From the NCBI RefSeq assembly GCF_000247695.1, contig NW_004624800.1, positions 8,831,980 through 8,895,979 of the forward strand: a stretch of 64,000 bases of DNA. Direction: 5' to 3'. The notes beneath the pieces were generated by a model. It was given only the letters and a program-made list of their open reading frames with translations, did no database searches and was not told the origin of the DNA. Of this stretch, positions 24,071-34,372 are shown in pieces; position 1 is the stretch's first letter, and each line of letters begins with the position of its first letter. The translations under genes and the position numbers were made by a program. The stretch is from Heterocephalus glaber. Lineage: Eukaryota; Chordata; Mammalia; Rodentia; Bathyergidae.

Positions 24071-24144
24071 ACTAATAGCAATGTGTCTTTACCATAATAA
24101 TTTCTTGTAATTTGAACACTCACTGTATTTTTGATCACACTGTA

Positions 24145-24424
24145 TGATGAAGTATATCTAATTTCATTATTGCAAGTTTTATTACAAGCTATAATTGTAT
24201 GAGATCCAGACTCTTTGGTGAGGTTGGATAGCTCCTGATATGGAGCAGGAACTGTACAAATATCTTTTAAATTTTAAATGAATGGGATTGCTTTGGAAGG
24301 GTGATGGAAAAGTTGACAAAAGCGTTCTGTAAGAGATGGTGAGCCCTCAGAGAAATGAGTCACTTTAGCATCAAATCATATTACAAGTATTTGATAAATG
24401 TGTACATGTGAGTTGGTTGTTAAG
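24145..24424. other. Single-copy or unrecognised old L1 sequence
   Basis: Between the mariner element and the L1 3' end. It may be the worn upstream part of that L1 (gtaagagatggtgagccctc), but I cannot support this by words. Confidence 0.35.
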
Positions 24425-24795
24425 AGAGAACAGAATGGTGATTTTCAGAGGCTGAGGAGAATAGGAGAGAGGGAGAGTAATGGAACAAATGTGTGAGTCC
24501 TACCCTTGAACTTTGATCAATGGTATTAAGTTAGTTACATAGGAACAAGAAGTCCTCATGTGCTATTGTGCAGTAGGATACCATTGATGATAGTAATGTA
24601 AGGTACACTTTACAAAGCTAGAAAGATTTAAAAATTTGTCACTGTAAATAATAAATATTTGAGGAGATAGATATATTTAATCTGTTTTAAACATCTTACA
24701 GTATGTACATGTACAAAATATCAGCATATACCCCACTAATATGTACAAGTTAACATTTTTATGTATCACTTAAAATAAATTTAATTTAAATTAAA
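24425..24795 (+). mobile_element. Old L1 3' end (L1M/L1P type)
   Basis: Consecutive words match the well-known late L1 3' end: agaatggtgattttcagaggctgag (about 24431-24455), aagtcctcatgtgctattgtgcag (24550-24573), ataaatatttgaggagatag (about 24651-24670) and catataccccactaatatgtac (about 24724-24745), then a T/A-rich end. A short foreign-looking piece interrupts the consensus at 24481-24515; part of it recurs at 25467. Confidence 0.7.
24481..24502 (+). repeat. 22-bp local duplication, copy 1
   Basis: This exact 22-base word occurs again at 25467-25488, 986 bp downstream. Both flanks differ apart from being purine-rich. The word breaks the L1 3'-end consensus, which suggests it was inserted there. 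Confidence 0.9.
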
Positions 24796-25659
24796 AATTT
24801 AAAAACATTTTTCATTCATCTACTTAATTGTTCTTCTTTGATATAGATTCCAAAAGTGCTTGTTGGCTCTGGATTTATGGAATCCAAATTCATGCCACAC
24901 AATGGCTGAGAAATACCTCCAAGTGAAGTTTGATGAAGTTTTATCAAACAAGAGGTTATATCATGGAGAAGTAGCTTTAGCCTGGCTGATTAAAGTTCAT
25001 TTTTTATATTTTAGAACCAACATCATTCTTGCAAATTTCTCTTATTTATGCATATTCTCCTACATGAAAAAATAAATACAAAGCTCATTAAGAGCTATAG
25101 AAGTTGAAATTACTCTGTTGCACGTTGTTCAAATTTACATCAATTCATTTCAAAAGAATTTTATTTTCCATGAAGATGGTCCCCTCACTGTGACTGTTTG
25201 CTTTCTTCACAACTTTAATTTTCCCAGGTAAATTTCCAATGTGTGATTCCCTCTTTTTCCTTGTTTCTTGTTTCTTTTTTATCCCCCTCACATTTTAGAG
25301 ATGGTTTGTGCTCTTCCATATAGGTTCTCCTTCATTCTTTTTGCTACATTAAAGACAATATGCTAAGGGTCTCTCAGGAAATTATATAAGATTAACGTTT
25401 TGATGTTAAATACCCAAGTCCAGAGCTGAAATTATACAGAAAGGTGAAATCTTTCTGAAGAAGTTCTGGAACAAATGTGTGAGTCCTAATATATTTGTTG
25501 AGTAGGTGAGGGGAAGCAGGAGTGAAGAGGAGAAAATGAGATGAGAGAAAGAAGAGAGTCTACGATACATTTTCTTGATCAGGTTGCCACTGCAAGCATC
25601 TGAGGTCCTCTGGAACCCTGCCACTGTGAACTTTGAGAGGCACCATATGTACACAGTAT
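24796..25659. other. Single-copy DNA, nothing else recognised
   Basis: Contains the second copy of the 22-bp duplication and otherwise nothing I can identify. A frame at 24860-25075 (71 codons) has no recognisable features. Confidence 0.45.
25467..25488 (+). repeat. 22-bp local duplication, copy 2
   Basis: Exact second copy of the word at 24481-24502, lying in purine-rich single-copy sequence outside any recognised repeat. Confidence 0.9.
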
Positions 25660-25915
25660 CAGGGTTGTCCCAGCAAGAAGCAAGGGAACTGGATGTTTGT
25701 CCCCAAAGCTGACAATCATGAATTTAAGACTGCACCAAGGTGTCCCAACCCCCTGCCACCTCCATTCCCCTTTTTGTTGAGCCAGGTCCCTGGGCCAGAA
25801 AGTGGTGGGAGTGTGTCAGGTGCTCCCGGCTGGAGTGTGCATAAGTGTGTGCTGCTGAAATGGAGTGAGGCACTAACAGCACCTCGAATAAACTATTTTG
25901 TTCTTAATTAAAAAA
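25660..25915 (+). other. Unidentified GC-richer block ending in AATAAA and an A-rich tail
   Basis: This block is markedly GC-richer than its surroundings (ccaaccccctgccacctcc, gtcaggtgctcccggctgg). It ends with a poly(A) signal (cgaataaactattttgttc) and a run of A. The order suggests either an LTR or the 3' end of a retrotransposed transcript. A 92-codon frame (25633-25911) runs through it but resembles no protein I know. No target duplication was found. Confidence 0.4.
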
Positions 25916-25946
25916 ATTTTTGCCCTCATTATATTTTTGCACTTGC

Positions 25947-26034
25947 TTTTTTTTTCTTTTGGTACAGGGGATCGAATTCAGGACATTGCAGTTGCAAGGC
26001 AAGTGCAGTGTCGCTGAGCTAAATCCCTGGCCCC
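25947..26034 (-). mobile_element. ID-type tRNA-derived SINE
   Basis: In reverse orientation it has a T-rich tail followed by ggtacaggggatcgaattcag (box B complement) and tgagctaaatccctggcccc (box A complement). Target duplications flank it: gcacttgc at 25939-25946 and gtacttgc at 26035-26042. Confidence 0.92.
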
Positions 26035-26284
26035 GTACTTGCTTAATATTTGAATGTGGCATTTACTATGTCTACAAAGTGGATATCGAACTTCCTATTT
26101 TTCTATTTATTCCTTCATTGGGAAAAAAATCTTATCTCTTTACATTGTCTCCAGTGTACACACTGATGAGGCTAGTGATCTACTAGAGGGTCCAATGGGC
26201 GAGATCCCCATTAAACACATAAGTGGCAGGATTCAAGAGTGAAATTTTTAGTCCTATTTCCTAAATAAATAGCAAGGTATAAAG

Positions 26285-26510
26285 TATATGGGCTTCACAG
26301 TGGTGTGCACCTGGTTTTTCAAGCTCACTTCAGTGAATGCTTCTGTAGTTCTGTTCAATTTACTTAATGTTTCCAGCCTTGTGTCCTCATCTTTTAAGAG
26401 GAGATATTACTAGCATAGAATTGTTGTGAGAAGTAACAGACCAAGTCAGACAGGCAGAAAAGGATGAAACTTAACTGCTTAGTAGATGCTCAACTCTCAT
26501 TTCTTACTTA
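26285..26510 (+). mobile_element. MIR (tRNA-core SINE), plus orientation
   Basis: Words in the right order: gtgtcctcatcttttaagag (about 26381-26400), tagaattgttgtgagaag (26417) and ttagtagatgctcaactctc (26480). These match the typical core and tail of MIR. Divergence is high, as expected for an ancient repeat. Confidence 0.6.
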
Positions 26511-28213
26511 CACCAGCTTTTCTCTTCCCACACACCCAAAATGGGATCACCCAACACATGCAATTATAGTGTTAACACTTCCTAGTGCTTTGCACTTTAG
26601 AAGTTAAGTCTCATCTTGTTCTCTTTCATTATATGTGCACTAATAATTTGTGAACCTTGGTTGGGTTCAGGCAGCCAGCTTATTTGGGTGCATAGAAAAC
26701 CAGACAGAAAATTTAAAACAAATCTAGTTATTTACTTGTATCATGATGACCATACTTTACAGGTTTCAATAATACTACCATCCACAACTTCAATTTTTCT
26801 AGGTCCCTCAAGTTCGTGACATTTTATAACTTCAAAATTGCTATACTGAACTGCAGTTGAACCTACTTCTCTTCTCCAGAATGACACATTATTAAAGGCC
26901 ATATTGACTGTGTTGTCTTTTTACAGGTATGCAGAGAAACTGAGTGTGAAGACAACATTCAGCATGTCTGCCTTCACATTTCTCCCAAAGGCACCCTGAA
27001 TGGTTATATTATTACAGGGTGCCTTCCCTGGAGACAGAATGGGGCCCTTTTCTCCATCCATGCCTCACCTCTTCACACTGAGGAAACAGTCATAGTCCTT
27101 GTATTCTCCTTTTTCCTTCATGTTTCTGAAATGGCTTGTTCTATTCAAACCTACAAGGTAGGTACATTTTTCTAAGTTCTGTAATTAACTTTGTCAATGA
27201 ACTTAATAACACGTATAGTTGGCTAACGTTTTATGCGTGCCTTTCACTGCTCATTCACAAAGCACATAACAAAGCACATAAACGCAACCAGAGGCTATGC
27301 AAATAAAGTCTAGCTATGAAATACTCTATCATTGAATCAATTATGAGTAAATTTACTTTTTTACACATGACCATTTAAATACATTTCTAAGAGGAAGTCT
27401 CCATAATTAGCAGAAAATGAAAGTTGACTGTGGTAAAAACAGAAGTTTACAAAAAAACCCAGATTACTTGAAAAATAAGTACATTTAAAGGACATTATAG
27501 AGTAAAAGCTTAAAATATAAAAACTATATTGAAATATAGTGGAAAGTACCAAAAGGAGAATAGCCAATAGGTAGTGTTATCTGATAATAAAACAAAAGGC
27601 CTATGTAGGGGTCCCTTCCTAAAACCAGAGAGCAGGTGGTAAGAAAGACTGAATTACTGATTCTTTGCTTCCCTGTGAAAGGTTTTAGGGAGATATTCAC
27701 TTTTTATCCATTCTTAGAACATACAAGTTAGTGGCCTAAAAATCATTCAGCAGAAATATGTAAAAGTGAAGTTGAGAAGTAATTTAAACACTATGTAATC
27801 TATGCTCTTTAATTTGGAATTGTTTCCTGTACTCTTCAACATTGTAGTCCCAGTCCACTATTAGTAACAAGCATTTGAAACATAGCAAGTCAAAACTAAC
27901 ATATATTGCATGTATGAAATACATCCTGATATTGAAATTTAGTTAAAAAGAAAAAAACATATGTTAATGTCAAATAACCCACCAATAATTTTTTCTTGAT
28001 CTCATGTAGAAACAAGACTATTTCGGACATATTAGCTTAATGCATTAAAATTAATCTCAGTGTTTTAGTCTTTTAAAAATGTAGATACTAGAATATTTAA
28101 AATCACACATGAGACTTGCATTGTATTTCTATAGAAGTGCTGGCTTTTACTTTAATCAAAAGTTACAGTGTAATTCAAATGATCCAAATATGAATAGATA
28201 TATCATGGAGATT
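26511..28213. other. Single-copy AT-rich DNA, no gene seen
   Basis: About 1.7 kb without recognisable repeats. The block near 26900-27130 is somewhat GC-richer (ggagacagaatggggccctt) but has no open frame of note. Confidence 0.45.
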
Positions 28214-28229
28214 TCTTGGCAGTTTTCTT
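28214..28229 (+). repeat. Target-site duplication, left copy (ERV retrocopy)
   Basis: TCTTGGCAGTTTTCTT, repeated perfectly at 30954-30969. It directly abuts the T run that represents the poly(A) tail of the retrocopy. Confidence 0.93.
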
Positions 28230-28263
28230 TTTTTTTTTAAGAGTAGGAAAAATTTATTGAGAG

Positions 28264-28279
28264 AAAGAAACCTTCTGTC
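28264..28279 (+). repeat. Target-site duplication, left copy (nested L1)
   Basis: AAAGAAACCTTCTGTC, repeated perfectly at 28611-28626 around the L1 inserted in the R region of the retroviral retrocopy. Confidence 0.95.
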
Positions 28280-28610
28280 ATAAAATCTGTGGTAATGTCT
28301 CCTAGATCTTGATATTGTAATTTAAAAAATGTATAATTGATATTGTGTAATAGGAAGAAAAGGTCTAAAGGAGTAGGGGAAGTGGGAGGGGTAGGGGAAA
28401 GGAAAGAAGGGAAAAGAAAAAATATGAGAAAAGGAAAAAAAATGGAAACAAAGTCTTTGCAAATAGAGAAGGGTGGAGGGGGTGAAGGGAGGGCAGGGGA
28501 AGGGTAAAAAAATAAGAACCAAGATACTCATATAATTGTACAAGATCCCAATGATGAATGTAACTGTATTTTATATCTAAAATGTACCAATAAACTTAAT
28601 GGTAAAAAAT
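28280..28610 (+). mobile_element. L1 3' end nested in the ERV retrocopy, probably with a small 5' inversion
   Basis: From about 28319 to 28610 it is the plus-strand L1 3' UTR, with the G-rich tract at 28466-28500 and the end gtaccaataaacttaatgg plus A-rich tail. Perfect 16-bp duplications flank it. The first about 40 bp (28280-28318) do not fit the L1 3' UTR. Their reverse complement (ggagacattaccacagattt) resembles an upstream ORF2 segment, so a short twin-priming inversion is likely. Because it splits the ERV copy, it is younger than that insertion. Confidence 0.85.
28466..28500 (+). other. G-rich tract, possible G-quadruplex, in L1 3' UTR
   Basis: Five runs of three or more G within 35 bases, matching the tract in the L1 at 23,612-23,646. 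Confidence 0.65.
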
Positions 28611-28626
28611 AAAGAAACCTTCTGTC
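28611..28626 (+). repeat. Target-site duplication, right copy (nested L1)
   Basis: AAAGAAACCTTCTGTC, identical to 28264-28279; after it the retroviral R region continues (taagagacacagaagaggga). Confidence 0.95.
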
Positions 28627-29081
28627 TAAGAGACACAGAAGAGGGACCAAAAAGTGGGTTGCCTGCCCACCCCACTTTTCAAAGATATTTTATACAGCAA
28701 AGCCATGTGGTAAGGTGGGTACAAAGTGGGACAAAACTATAAGACCCAATGGAAATTTACAAGGTGGGCATGAGTTGGTGCAAAACCATGACCAACCAAT
28801 AAGATTACAAGTACAATCACCTAGGTAACATTGATTAAATGGGGATCAAATGGGAAGACAAGTCACATACAAGGAATTTCCCATTTAGAATATCAATCAC
28901 TGCTATCTATCTCTAGGGGAAGTAGTACTTCTTTTCTTTTTTACAATGCTAACCAGTGAATGTGCCTCAATTGTTCTCCATGTTGGTTCCTTGCTGTGTT
29001 GGCTCCTGGAGGGCTGGCACTTTAAGGGAGGCCCTGTCTACCTGCCAACAAGATATCTATTTAACTTTCTTATCTGCAGTA
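28627..29081 (-). repeat. LTR U3-R portion of the ERV retrocopy
   Basis: Minus-strand LTR sequence from just after the polypurine tract (near 29082) to the interruption by the nested L1. It contains a TATAAAATATC promoter box at 28684-28694 and CCAAT-like words (minus-strand cattgg near 28747-28752). The R region resumes left of the L1 and reaches the AATAAA at 28253-28258. No U5 follows, consistent with a transcript end. Confidence 0.65.
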
Positions 29082-29299
29082 TTCCCCCCTCTGAAGAAGT
29101 ACCCTTAACTGCTGTGAGGGGGCAAAGGGCGAAGACAGTTCTGGCTACTTCCAGCTGAAGAGGGTCATAGTTGTGATCAGCAGTCAGAGTTACTCTACAG
29201 AGTCTATCTAAAGGCCCTCAATATGTGCCAGGCATTGTCATCTTGGTATCCATATAGCTTTGAGTCTGGAGGAGACAAAGCCAAATAAATAGTTAATAC

Positions 29300-29620
29300 A
29301 TGGGCCAAATTATAAGGTCAGCAGGATTGCTATGAATATAGCCAACAAGGGTTTCCACTGGGAGGAACTAGTAATAGCCTCCCACAAAGAGGATAAGGAG
29401 AAGGTCCAGGGGACTTCAGAATCCAACATAGATGTCACATTGTATAGTTTAGTAGTTATGAGCTGTTTACAAGGTTGATCTGTGAATCCCAGTAAAAGAA
29501 TTCTAGCACATTTGTCATTGGTTCCATTTGTATGACTGCTTGGAGTTTGGCAGCCTCTAGACAAGAATAAATAAAACTCGAGAAATGAGAGCATAATCTA
29601 AGCATGAGCACACTAAAATG
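29300..29620 (-). pseudogene. Probable retroviral envelope (TM) remnant
   Basis: At about 29519-29562 the minus strand encodes a run beginning Leu-Glu-Ala-Ala-Lys-Leu-Gln and followed by Met-Glu-Pro. It is preceded by a Phe/Ser/Ile-rich stretch. This is the kind of sequence found at the start of the cytoplasmic tail of gamma-type retroviral envelope proteins. Position fits: it is upstream of the polypurine tract and U3. The frame is broken and truncated. A separate 94-codon frame (29310-29594) in another phase includes a hydrophobic end but may be chance. Confidence 0.5.
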
Positions 29621-30953
29621 AAAGGGCAGGTTGGGGAGAAAGTCACACTTAGAAATTGAAGTAGTGATTGTAACCTGCTGACTCTTAGATTCTTTTATTG
29701 ATAAGAGGTTATCTATAAATCTGATACTTTGTCCTAAGTCTCTATAGTTTCAGCTGTAAGAAGATAAGAGACAATTTGAAGAAAAAAATTTCACTAAGAA
29801 ATATAAAACTCTAGCTGAGCTCTTATAGATTTTACCATAGTTTTTTTTTCCTAATGATCCATAATCATGGTCAGCTACTAGTAGAGCTGGAAACTGCCAG
29901 AAGGGGTCAGTGACTGGAGCCCCTTTTTACACCTAGTTTTATTACTATGACATTATTTTATACCTCTTTTGGTTACGCTTTTCTTCTGGGTGTTTAAGGC
30001 CAAGTTAAAGTGAGACCTGGGTCAATCAGTATGAATCTCTTGCTGTCTATCAAGGTCAGTTAAGTCTCCTCAGGCATTTCTTTGGAACCATGCATAGAGC
30101 CTCTCAGCTCCTCTGTCAGTGTCAGGCATCAGGATGGGTCGTGGCCGTGCTTGATCATGTTACTTTTAGTGAGAACTTGGGAGATTTTTCCCTTTTTTGA
30201 CCCTCCTTTGGTACACAGTACATTTGTCCTCTGGTGTCCAGCAACCTCCCTGCTCAGGAGGTTGAGTGACTTACCAAAGATGTAGGATCCTGTGGGAAAG
30301 GTTCCTTTGTGTCCTGGATCTTTGTTAATCTTGAGGGGCCAGAGCCAAAATATTGGCTGTCCTCTTAGCCCAGTCACCTTTCCAGTTTTGGTCTCCAAAC
30401 TTTAGTTGTTGAACACCCAGAAGAGAAGATCAGTGACATAAGTATTTTAGTAGGAGCAGTGAGCTTAACTATTATAACAGTTAAGACATCGAGCACTTTT
30501 GAAGTATAAAGTACAGTTAGAAGGCTCTTAGTTTTTACCAACCATGGCTGTTTTAATAGTTGAATCTCTGTAGAATGTGAACAGACAACAGCTATATATT
30601 ATAGAGAAACTTAAGATGAAGAGCCACACATTGTATTTTAGCATGGCAATCATGACATTGTCTCTGTAACACTTACAAGTCTAACTTAGTATGGAATAGT
30701 CTTTCAGTCAAACGCCTTCATCTGATCACAAGACATTAAGTGACATAAATAAAACTCTTATTTGTTATCCTTTAGTAGGATGCCATCTAAAAAGAACATA
30801 CATATTGGCCTATAAATGTATCTTAGGAGTTCATAATGTCTAGCCTCTAATTTTTGTTTGACATTGTTTCAACTGTTTGGTGACTGAGCATCCCTAAGTG
30901 TGGTGGCACATATAACAAAACACTTATGTGATATATGGTATATGTGTCACTAC
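29621..30953 (-). pseudogene. Decayed internal part of the ERV retrocopy
   Basis: This lies inside the 16-bp target duplications and upstream of the env-like end on the minus strand, so it should derive from the same transcript. The minus-strand 89-codon frame at 30129-30398 has no motif I can name. No reverse transcriptase or protease motif was seen. The 5' end (30953) does not resemble the R region, so the copy is 5'-truncated, and splicing cannot be judged. Confidence 0.5.
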
Positions 30954-30969
30954 TCTTGGCAGTTTTCTT
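30954..30969 (+). repeat. Target-site duplication, right copy (ERV retrocopy)
   Basis: TCTTGGCAGTTTTCTT, identical to 28214-28229; the next bases (aatg) give an L1-endonuclease-like cleavage site on the minus strand. Confidence 0.93.
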
Positions 30970-33900
30970 AATGTTTTGAAATAAAACACTGAAGGACTAT
31001 TGGTCAAAATATGGTATTATTTTCATGAAATTTCTATCATAGGTCTTTGGTAGCAGAGGTTTATGTAACTACGGTGATGATGTTTGTTCATGAAAAGTTG
31101 CCCAGTGACGATTATAGAAATTACAGACAAGTAAATGTTATTGGGACATCAGACATTTTAAAAACTGGTGGATGTATCTCTGCAAGGATCACTTGACTTC
31201 TCACGGAGTTAAGGAAAGAAATGTGTTGAAGAATAATAAATGGAATAATTGTTGTATAAAATTAGTCTGTTACATCTCTAAAATTGTCATATTTAGACTC
31301 ATTGACAGAGGAGGGAAACCATGATAATTACCAATTTCGAAGCAGAAGACTTTGTAGCAATGGAGGCAGATGTCAAGTATGTAAGCTGAAGAATTTTCTG
31401 AAGGTTAAGCATTTTCAGAAATGAGCCAAAGTAGTGTTTTTACAAAAAAAAATCCTGATGTTTACAAAAATAATTCATTATGAACTTTTAAAAAGGCTAG
31501 AGTAATATGTACTTAAGTATTTTCCTCTGTGTGTGAAGGGGGATAAAATATAGTACTTTAAATGTACAATCCAAACATTCTCAAACTTAGTGAGATCTAA
31601 GTGTTGAAAATAACTTGTTTTTAGAAAATAAAATGAACATTCTATAAAGAAAAAGAAAAGTCTTTTAATCAATGCATGTCTCTTGAAGTTTACAATATTG
31701 CTCACAGTCTTAAATATAAATAATTTTAGCAAAAGTTAGAATCTTCCATAAACTGTAGCTTTTTTTTCTAAGAATACTCCTTTTTGTTGTTGTTCTTTAT
31801 CTCTTTAAATTATTGGTAAAAATTTTAATTCTTTTTTGGTAATAATAATTTGAAATTTTCTCCTTTGATTTTTTAATGTCTCATGAAGTTTCATTTACCT
31901 TAAGGAAGAAACTTGAAATAATATTCTCTCTCTTCTTTCTTTTTGATCCAAACATTAATTTTCTTGTTAACATATATTGTTTCCCAAAAAGGAAGGTTCA
32001 ATGACAGCATGTAACAGAGTGGTTTATTTTATAACATTAAGAATATAAACCACATATTTAACACTAATAATAGCTGCCTTTATAACATAATTTTCCTATC
32101 TAACAAGAACTATTCCACATTATTTTTCTGTTTTAGATTCTACATTTAATTTACTCTTCACAACATTGTTATATGAACTCTTGTTGTGAATTAAAGATAA
32201 GTAAGTGAATATTAGAAAGGTTAAAGTAATACCCTGGAACACACTTTAAGTATTTTAAAATGAGATTTCTAGAGGCTATTATATAAAAAAATGGATATAT
32301 TCCAGTGGTGCATTCAGTGAATTTGCTTATTGAGTTGTGGTCCAATTTTTGACATTTGTGTTTGAAACAACTACTTTGGAGAGTAAAAAGTAAATTATGA
32401 GACTCTTACCAGAAGGAAAATTTAAAATAATTTATTTTTATTTATGAAAGCATTGAATTAACATCTGTGCCCTTAGTTTATCTATGAACAATCATTATCT
32501 TTTCTATGTACGTACATATGATCAGACAATGTGGACATTTGAATAAATATTCCTCTTATTGAAAAGTCCGCAAGGTGAGTTTGCAGACTTTGCATTTGGC
32601 AAAAATGCAATGAATCTAGCCAAGACTGGTCTTCCTGTGCATCAAGAGAGTTTGAAGATGCAGCAAATATTAAAAGGATCACTTTTATGTAAAACTTGCC
32701 TGAAATTATATCAAAATGTATAATTTAATTATATATTTCTTTGCAGTTTATAAAAAGGTTCCTCTCACTGAAGAGACAAAGGGGACATAAAAAAGAAAAT
32801 TTCCTACTTTTCATGCATCTAAAACATACGAAAGAAATATCCTTCGTAGAAAGAGCTTAACGTGGCAGCATCATAAGATTCCCTACTTCAACATTCATAA
32901 ATATTTACTCACTTTCTTTTTTCACAGATATGTCTGCCTCTAGGCCTCAAATACTTTACCATAAAGGGCAACAAGTTTTAAGAATTCCTGTGTATTTCTT
33001 TTTGCCACAGCCTTTCTACAAATAACAGAATAAAATATTTTCCAAATAATGCATTTGTGGTTTATTAAGTTTTAAAGGAAAATACATAAATGGCTCTGCT
33101 TATAGATTCACAGTGATCATTTTAATGCTGTTTAAGACCATTAAAATTGTATTGGCAATTCTGCTTTCATTTTTGATGCTCTTTTAGTTAGTTTTAAATT
33201 TCAGATTCGAATCTCGGAGGTTGGGATTTTCTCATTTACATTAATATACATTCTCCTTAAACATATAAGAGACTGACTAAATTAATCTGTAAACAGCTTT
33301 GGGGCCCTGGGGGCTCCAGGCAGGATCATAATTACTCTGGGGATAGAACATTTTCAGAACAAATTCTAATTCAGAATAGGTTTTTGTGCTGATGTGTTAG
33401 CAGATGACTAGCACTGTTTCTAAATCTAGAATAATTACTTGAGTTAATACATTCAGAGGCCAGACCATATATTTAAAACAACCAAAGCCTTTTAGAGTCT
33501 AGATTTGTTCAAAAATAAATCAAGATCATTTTGGAAGGAAATACCAATTAAAAGGAAAACTCTATCATGTACCAAAGATGGAATATAATATATAAATATA
33601 TTATAATACAAATATAATATAAATATATTTTCAGATAAAATATTGCAATCAAACTGACTATTTTCACAAATGCTGAATTTCCTACATTGCTTTCTCTTGA
33701 TTCTACACTGATAATATCTACTTATGGTATGTTCTAATCTTTGGGGTTTTGGTACACTTTTAGCATTATCTTATTTCCACTTGTATGAACACATACAGGA
33801 GTAACCAAAGCCAGTTGACTTCTCTATTACCTCTCAATCTTGTAACTTGTTTCTGCCATGTCAAATTTTCCAGAAATGCTTTCTTTGTGTGCTGAGCATG

Positions 33901-34148
33901 CTTCATATTCTTCCAATTACTTGATGCCCACAAATATACCACTTCTTTTCTCCTAGGTCCTGCTTTCTGCTAGGAGACAGCTGACACGAAAGTAAGCCCA
34001 CATATGTGCGAAGATATGTAATGTCTATGTTTCTTTTTGTTAATTTAACAAGAACCATCTGATAATGATATGTTGCGCAGAGATTCTCCAGCTTTCTAAT
34101 TTTGGGCAGGGAATAGAATTCACCTGTGAGTTGTAGCTTAATTAGCAT
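30970..34148. other. Single-copy AT-rich DNA, no gene seen
   Basis: About 3.2 kb. Alternating A/T stretches lie at 33586-33632. A weak antisense MIR-like patch may be at 32100-32240. A somewhat GC-richer patch at 33295-33360 (ggggccctgggggctccagg) has no frame. Reading frames are under 85 codons and anonymous. Confidence 0.45.
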
Positions 34149-34372
34149 CAAAGTGTCAATCTCAAACTTTCCTATATATGAAACTCACCTGGAATGTGGT
34201 CCCTTGTTAAACCATGGATTGCAGGCTGCTACCCTCAAAGTTTCTGATTGAGCAGGTTTGATGGGGCGCATATATTTACTTATCTACTATGCAGCCAGGT
34301 AATGCTGATGCCTCTGGTCTAGGGAGCATGCTTCCAGGATCAAAGCTCTGGAGTTACACTTAAGAGATCCTA
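34149..34372 (+). mobile_element. MER5A-like hAT DNA transposon
   Basis: Words appear in consensus order: gaaactcacctggaatg (about 34180), ccttgttaaaccatggattgc (34202), aaagtttctgattgagcagg (34237), ccaggtaatgctgatgcctctgg (34295) and a worn right end (ctctggagttacacttaag). This is the layout of MER5A, a short non-autonomous Charlie-related hAT element. Terminal repeats and the 8-bp target duplication are too worn to define. Confidence 0.7.

Larger units (their letters stand above)
23138..24144. mobile_element. Mariner-derived long-inverted-repeat element, copy 2
   Basis: The left arm (23138-23343, starting ataaggtttgatcaacaaca) matches the reverse complement of the right arm (about 23950-24144, ending ttttgatcacactgtatgat). 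Transposase C-terminal coding lies in both arms, outward-facing: minus strand on the left (agttctggaagtcctctttcatgag) and plus strand on the right (ttaggaaagaggactttgagag). A loop between (gacatccaacagaaaggcag...) is homologous to the loop of copy 1. An L1 (23361-23760) interrupts it. Similarity to copy 1 is moderate, perhaps three quarters by eye, so the two are old. Confidence 0.62.
28230..30953 (-). mobile_element. Retrotransposed endogenous-retrovirus transcript
   Basis: On the minus strand the 3' end reads: a polypurine tract (about 29082-29096), a U3-like region with a TATAAAATATC box (28684-28694), a short R region, an AATAAA (28253-28258), and an A run of about 11 starting 14 bases downstream (28228-28238). 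There is no U5. A transcript ends like this; a provirus does not. Perfect 16-bp target duplications flank the whole (28214-28229, 30954-30969), and the insertion site fits L1 endonuclease (minus strand tt/aagaaaa). It is therefore read as a 5'-truncated retroviral mRNA inserted by L1. Internal coding is decayed; a gamma-type env tail is likely near 29.5 kb. An L1 is nested at 28280-28610. Confidence 0.75.

Noticed and set aside
24481..25488. Reading the exact 22-bp repeats as a target-site duplication around a 1-kb insertion
   Set aside because: The interval begins inside an L1 3' end that continues on both sides of the first copy, and no poly(A) tail abuts the second copy.
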